In this document: piece after piece, positions 60,353-64,000 of the stretch
How the letters are laid out: every line of letters begins with the position of its first letter
How positions within the stretch are numbered: position 1 is the first letter of the stretch
Source of the DNA: Haloferax gibbonsii ATCC 33959
Lineage (GTDB): Archaea > Halobacteriota > Halobacteria > Halobacteriales > Haloferacaceae
NCBI RefSeq assembly: GCF_000336775.1
Contig: NZ_AOLJ01000025.1
Coordinates: 86,268-150,267, forward strand
Direction: 5' to 3'
Length of the DNA stretch: 64,000 nt
Translations under genes and position numbers: made by a program
Notes under the pieces: generated by a model
What the model saw: the letters and a program-made list of their open reading frames with translations, nothing else
What the model was told of the DNA's origin: nothing
The model's database searches: none

Positions 60353-60757
60353 GTGAAGTCACTCGAACACGCCGTCGTCGGGGCGGTCGCCGGAACAGTC
60401 GCCGCGGTAGCGTTGGACCCACCGGGGAGCCTGCCGCTTCTCGTCGCCGGCGCGGTCTTCGTGAGCGTCTTCATCGACCTCGACCACTTCGTCATCGCCC
60501 GCGTCCAGCGCGGCGACTGGGCGAACCTGCGGCTCGCGGTGACGAACCCGCGGGTCGGCCTCCTCGACCAAGAGCGGGTGTTCGAGGAGTTCGGCACCGA
60601 CTTCAACCGCAAGCGACTCCTGAGCCACCACCTCGTCGGCGGCGTCGCGGTCGGCGCGCTCGCGCTCTCGGGACTCGGGTCGCTCGCGGCGTTCCTCGCG
60701 GTCGTGCTCTACGTCCACGTCGTCTGCGATTTCCTGCGAGACCTCGGCATCGCGTGA
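60353..60757 (+). CDS. small membrane protein, possible metal-dependent hydrolase-like
   Basis: A 134-residue membrane protein from a GTG start (MKSLEHAVVGAVAGTVAAVA). It has four hydrophobic helices; FIDLDHFVIARV and RLLSHHLVGGVAV in the middle hold His and Asp residues placed like a metal site of YdjM-type membrane hydrolases, and LYVHVVCDFLRDLG closes it. That assignment is tentative. It starts 12 bp after the Rdx gene stop, so it is probably in the same transcript. Confidence 0.6.
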   Translation: MKSLEHAVVGAVAGTVAAVALDPPGSLPLLVAGAVFVSVFIDLDHFVIARVQRGDWANLRLAVTNPRVGLLDQERVFEEFGTDFNRKRLLSHHLVGGVAVGALALSGLGSLAAFLAVVLYVHVVCDFLRDLGIA

Positions 60758-60802
60758 AAAGAGTCGAACGGCGGTCCGGTCGCCCGCGCCGCCCGCGGTC
60801 GC

Positions 60803-61825
60803 TTAGTGGCCCCAGCGCCGACCGTCTTCGTCGTAGCGGGCGTTCATGATGCGCTCCCACTGGTCGGTCGAGATGTCCACGTCGGCCGCGCCGACGTTCT
60901 CGTCGAGTTGCTCGGTCGTCCGCGCACCGACGATGGGAACGACAGTCGCCTCGGGGTAGTCCATCAGCCAGCGGAGCGCGACCTGCGCGGGGCTGGCGTC
61001 GACCTCGTCGGCGACGGCGCGAATCTCGTCGAGCACCTTCCAGCCGCGCTCGGAGACGTAGAACCGGTCGAACCGCTCGTCGAACGACCCGCGCGCGCCG
61101 TCGGGCGCGACGTACTCGGTCGGGTCGTCGGAGTCGGCGCGCTCGTACTTGCCCGTGAGGAAGCCGCCCGCGAGCGGCGAGTACGGACAGACCGCGACGT
61201 CTTGGTCGCCGCACACGTCGAGGTAGTCTTTCACGTCCTCGTAGTAGCCGGCGTGGAACAGCGGCTGGGTCACGTCGAAGCGGGCGTAGTCGTGCACGTC
61301 GGACTTCCACAGCGCCTTCGTGAGCTGCCACGAGGCCATCGTGGACGCGCCGAGGTAGTTGACCTTCCCCTCCTCGACGAGGCCGTTGAGCGCCCGGAGC
61401 GTCTCCTCGATGGGCGTCTCCTCGTCCCAGCGGTGGATGTAGTAGAGGTCGAGGTAGTCCGTGTCGAGTCGGTCGAGCGTACCCTCGATCTGGTTTCGGA
61501 TGTGGGTCCGCGAGAGGCCGCGACCGTTGGGGTTGTCCTCGTCGAACGGGAAGTACACCTTCGAGGCGAGGACGTAGTCCTCGCGGTCGCGCTCGGCCAG
61601 CCAGTTGCCGATGTACTCCTCGGACGTACCGTTCGGGTTGCCGTAGACGTTGGCGGTGTCGATGAAGTTCCCGCCGCGCTCCTCGAACGCGTCGAGGAGT
61701 TCGTGGGCCTCCTCCTCGTCGGTCTCCAGGACGCCGCTGCTCTTCCGTCCGAACCGCCACGTGCCGAAGCACAACTCAGAGACGCGGGTGCCGGTCGACC
61801 CGAGTCGTCGATAGTCGAGGCTCAT
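60803..61825 (-). CDS. aldo/keto reductase (AKR)
   Basis: A 340-residue AKR beta/alpha barrel. The catalytic tetrad is visible: Asp56 and Tyr61 in NFIDTANVYGNP, Lys89 in LASKVYF and His131 in LYYIHRWD. The C-terminal NADPH-binding region IVGARTTEQLDENVGA is present. It resembles the YghZ/Kvbeta-type AKR branch that acts on small aldehydes and ketones; the natural substrate is unknown. I chose ATG 61825 (MSLDYRRLGSTG) over GTG 61837. Confidence 0.92.
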   Translation of the reverse strand: MSLDYRRLGSTGTRVSELCFGTWRFGRKSSGVLETDEEEAHELLDAFEERGGNFIDTANVYGNPNGTSEEYIGNWLAERDREDYVLASKVYFPFDEDNPNGRGLSRTHIRNQIEGTLDRLDTDYLDLYYIHRWDEETPIEETLRALNGLVEEGKVNYLGASTMASWQLTKALWKSDVHDYARFDVTQPLFHAGYYEDVKDYLDVCGDQDVAVCPYSPLAGGFLTGKYERADSDDPTEYVAPDGARGSFDERFDRFYVSERGWKVLDEIRAVADEVDASPAQVALRWLMDYPEATVVPIVGARTTEQLDENVGAADVDISTDQWERIMNARYDEDGRRWGH

Positions 61826-61877
61826 GGTCGATGCCACGACGGCGGGCGACTAAAGCGTGCGAGTAGCGGCGAGACGT

Positions 61878-62099
61878 TCAGCCTTGTTCGTCGGCGTCGG
61901 GCGATTCGGCGCGGGTCGCGTCCGCCTCGAACAGTTCGCGCGCGACCGGCGCGCCGCCGAGCGCGAGCGCGAGGAGGAGCACCGCGAACCCCACGGTGAC
62001 GAACCCCTGCGACGGGTTCTCGGCGAGCGACGTGACGTGGAGGGCCACCCCGACCAACGCGAGTACGACGGCGAACCGCTGGAGGACTGCGTCGTCCAT
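61878..62099 (-). CDS. small two-helix membrane protein
   Basis: A 73-residue protein: N-terminal MDDAVLQRFAVVLALVGVAL with a first helix, a second helix (GFVTVGFAVLLLALALGG), and a charged tail with ADATRAESPDADEQG. Codon use is haloarchaeal. Its ATG at 62099 is separated by 79 bp from the divergent oxidoreductase gene. No function can be suggested. Confidence 0.6.
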   Translation of the reverse strand: MDDAVLQRFAVVLALVGVALHVTSLAENPSQGFVTVGFAVLLLALALGGAPVARELFEADATRAESPDADEQG

Positions 62100-62178
62100 A
62101 GCCGACCCACGCCGGTCCCCCGGTAATTCCTTGCGACTCGCCCGCACGCTTTTGCGGCTTCCCCGCGACTGGTACGGC

Positions 62179-63177
62179 ATGTTCAGAGTCGCAGGTATCG
62201 GCCTCGGAAGCCTCGGCGTGCTGGAGTGCCGCTTGCTCAACGAACTCGACGGCGTGCGCGTGGTCGCCGGCGTCGACCCCGTAGACGAGGTTCGCGAGCG
62301 GTTCGGAGACGAGTTCGACGTGCCGACCTACGAGACGACCGAGGAACTGCTGGACGCCGAGTTCCTCGACGCGGTGACCATCGCCTCGCCGCACACCAAG
62401 CACTTCGACCAGGCGCTCGCGGCGCTCGACGCCGACCTCCACGTCCACCTCGAAAAGCCGATGGTGACCGACCTCGGCGGCGCGCGGGCGCTCGTCGACC
62501 GCGCCGAGGAACGCGGACTCACGCTCGCGGTCGGCTATCAGCGGCACTTCGACCCGCGGTTCCACGAACTGCGGCGCGTCGTCGACAGCGGTCGCATCGG
62601 CGACCCGCACATGGTGGTCTGCCACCTCGAACAGGAGTGGATTCGCTGGACGAAAGACGAGTGGCGCGGCGACCCGTCGCTGTCGGGCGGCGGCCAACTG
62701 TACGACTCGGGGTCGCACCTCCTCGACGCGATGCTCTGGGTGACGCGCTCGAAACCGGTGACGGTCGCCGCGGCGGTCGACCACCGCGGCCACGACGTGG
62801 ACGTGAACTCGGCGCTCGCGGTCGTCCTCGACCGCGACGGCGACCGCCTCACCGCGAGCGTGGGCGTCTCCGGCGACGGACAGAGCGTCCCCGACCCCGG
62901 CGAGTCGCTCCGCGTCATCGGCACCGAGGGGATGGTCGCCTTCGACGGCGAGACCATCGAGGTGGCCGAGGGGGGGATGACCTACACCGCCACGCCGCCG
63001 ACGCCCGACTTCGAGGAGTTGACCCGGAAGAAGCTCCGGAACTTCGTGGACGCCGCGCGCGACGAGGCCGACCTCGCCATCCCGGCCGAGGACGCTCTCC
63101 GAGTGACCGCGCTGACCGAGGCGGCCTACGAGTCGGCGACGACGGGCAGGCGAGTCAACGTCGACGGCGACGCCTGA
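62179..63177 (+). CDS. Gfo/Idh/MocA-family oxidoreductase
   Basis: A 332-residue NAD(P)-dependent sugar dehydrogenase-like protein. The N-terminal Rossmann motif is VAGIGLGSLGVLE (residues about 4-16), followed by the family EKP motif (HLEKPMVTD, near residues 94-102), GYQRHFDPRFHELR, and YDSGSHLLDAMLW with the conserved DxGxH of the catalytic region. The C-terminal beta-sheet domain closes the fold. It oxidises or reduces a sugar or cyclitol; the substrate is not predictable. ATG 62179 is well placed. Confidence 0.93.
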   Translation: MFRVAGIGLGSLGVLECRLLNELDGVRVVAGVDPVDEVRERFGDEFDVPTYETTEELLDAEFLDAVTIASPHTKHFDQALAALDADLHVHLEKPMVTDLGGARALVDRAEERGLTLAVGYQRHFDPRFHELRRVVDSGRIGDPHMVVCHLEQEWIRWTKDEWRGDPSLSGGGQLYDSGSHLLDAMLWVTRSKPVTVAAAVDHRGHDVDVNSALAVVLDRDGDRLTASVGVSGDGQSVPDPGESLRVIGTEGMVAFDGETIEVAEGGMTYTATPPTPDFEELTRKKLRNFVDAARDEADLAIPAEDALRVTALTEAAYESATTGRRVNVDGDA

Positions 63178-63209
63178 GTCGCGGGCGCTGGAACGACCTG
63201 CCCCCGACC

Positions 63210-63975
63210 TCAGACGCCGGTCAACCGGTTCAGCGCGCCCGACGACCCGGTGACAATCGGCCGCCCGCTGGTGCAGACGTACAGTTCGCCGTCGGGGGCG
63301 CGGCCGAACGCGAGGACGTTCGTCCCGCCGTCGTCGCGGTCCGTCACGGGAATCTCCGCGATGTCCCACGGCCGCGACTCGCTCGGGCGGGCGGCGAACA
63401 GTCTCCCCTCGGACTGCCAGTCGGCGAAGACGTACGCGCCCGAGAGCGCCGGAATCGACTCGCCGCGGTAGACGTGGCCGCCGATGACGGCTACCCCGGA
63501 CGGCCCGTCCCCGCTGTGGGGGTACTCCAGCACCGGGTCGAGAAGCGGCGCGCCGTCGGGCGTCTCGGTCGGGCAGTCGTCGGCGCGGAAGCAGTGTGCG
63601 CCCTCGCGGACGTTCCAGCCGTAGTTGCCGCCGCGCTCCAGGAGGTTCACCTCCTCCCACGCGCCCTGTCCCACGTCGGCGACGTAACAGTCCTCGCCGT
63701 CGAACGAGAGCCGCCACGGGTTTCTGAGCCCCCACGCGTACTGCTCGTCGAGGCCGTCGGAGCCGACGAGCGGGTTGTCCTCGGGGATTCCGTACGGGCG
63801 GTCGTCGTCGCCGGAGACGCCGCCGGTCGAGTCGACGTCGATGCGGAGGACGCTCCCGAGGAGGTTCTCGGTCACGTCCTGTCCGTTGCCGCCCGCGACG
63901 GCGTCGTACCAGTCGTCGACGTGGCCGCGCCCCTCGTCGTTCGCGCCGCCGCCGTCGCCCGTGGCGACGTAGAGG
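63210..63975 (-). CDS. PQQ-type glucose/sorbosone dehydrogenase family protein, N-terminally truncated by the contig end
   Basis: C-terminal 254 residues of a beta-propeller sugar dehydrogenase (GSDH family). Landmarks are GDGGGANDEG at the visible start, EQYAWGLRNPWRLSF (the highly conserved block), GGNYGWNVREGAH with a conserved Trp, and HSGDGPSGVAVIGG. It would oxidise aldoses, with PQQ as likely cofactor. The reading frame continues to 63992, but bases 63976-64000 are adapter, so genomic coding ends at the leucine codon 63974-63972 (base 63975 is the last genomic base of an incomplete codon). The residues before LYVATG in the longer frame are not protein. A signal peptide and roughly a third of the protein are missing. 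Confidence 0.88.
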
Positions 63976-64000
63976 CTGTCTCTTATACACATCTCTGATG
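63976..64000. other. Tn5 mosaic-end sequencing adapter (contamination)
   Basis: Bases 63976-63994 are exactly the 19-bp Tn5 mosaic end in the orientation CTGTCTCTTATACACATCT. The following CTGATG matches the start of the complement of the original Nextera/454-style primer tail (ends CATCAG before the mosaic end), rather than later Nextera i5/i7 tails. This is library adapter left on the contig end. Confidence 0.95.

Overview
The window looks like a chromosomal contig of a halophilic archaeon of class Halobacteria, most likely Haloferax or a close relative. The DNA is GC-rich with strong G/C preference at third codon positions. The proteins are acidic. Many genes have a TATA-like element about 25-30 bp before the start codon (leaderless transcription). 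Archaeal markers include a TFB, RNA polymerase subunit L, an archaeal-type 7S/SRP RNA, RibL-type FAD synthase, haloarchaeal-type beta-ketothiolase subunits, PilB/PilC-like secretion genes and paired TrkA/TrkH systems. I see no insertion sequence, prophage, CRISPR array or plasmid replication gene. The species assignment is inference.

Layout: 1-5690 is the 3' part of an Mrp/Mnh-type Na+/H+ antiporter operon (B partial, C and three MrpD/NuoN-like subunits), translationally coupled with strong Shine-Dalgarno sites. 5716-9443 holds coaBC, an FAD oxidoreductase, a haloarchaeal unknown and an SRPBCC protein. 9529-17378 is a potassium and transport block: trkA-trkH, then trkH-trkA on the opposite strand, then an APC permease followed by a TrkA-like protein. 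17457-20817 has gatA/gatC divergent from tfb, then a Nudix hydrolase. 20869-28869 includes a truncated asparagine-synthase-like protein overlapping a PHP protein, a CBS protein, purL, a quinone reductase, two very small membrane proteins, hisF and a DUF1684 protein. 28921-34431 has rpoL, two metallo-beta-lactamase-fold proteins, a DnaJ-domain membrane protein, a candidate structured RNA in an AT-rich gap, a uracil-DNA glycosylase-like protein and a cupin.

34532-38954 carries a small membrane protein and a PilB/PilC-like pair. 39040-42172 holds a methyltransferase, a thioredoxin-reductase-like protein and a DUF4382 lipoprotein. tRNA-Gly(UCC) at 42350 is preceded by copies of its own first nine bases. 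An SDR, tatA and the SRP RNA follow. 44916-46444 is a two-subunit beta-ketothiolase whose catalytic cysteine is replaced by serine. 46485-56905 includes an OYE-type flavin reductase, a nitrilase, a HEAT-repeat protein, an exported phospholipase-D-like protein, a DHH/S1 phosphoesterase, a fructosamine-kinase-like protein, and an overlapping JAMM protease-ribL pair. 57033-60757 contains coxB divergent from a CtaA-CtaB fusion for heme synthesis, plus small redox and membrane proteins. The end holds an aldo/keto reductase, a small membrane protein, a Gfo/Idh/MocA oxidoreductase and the C-terminal part of a PQQ-type sugar dehydrogenase.

The last 25 bases (63976-64000) are not genomic. They are the 19-bp Tn5 mosaic end plus six bases matching the original Nextera/454-style adapter, so the contig breaks inside the sugar dehydrogenase gene and any start codon predicted there is an artefact. 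I did not find a clear new multi-gene system. The most open-ended items are the candidate structured RNA at 32371-32480, the repeated tRNA-start sequence before tRNA-Gly, and the overlapping AsnB-like/PHP pair.
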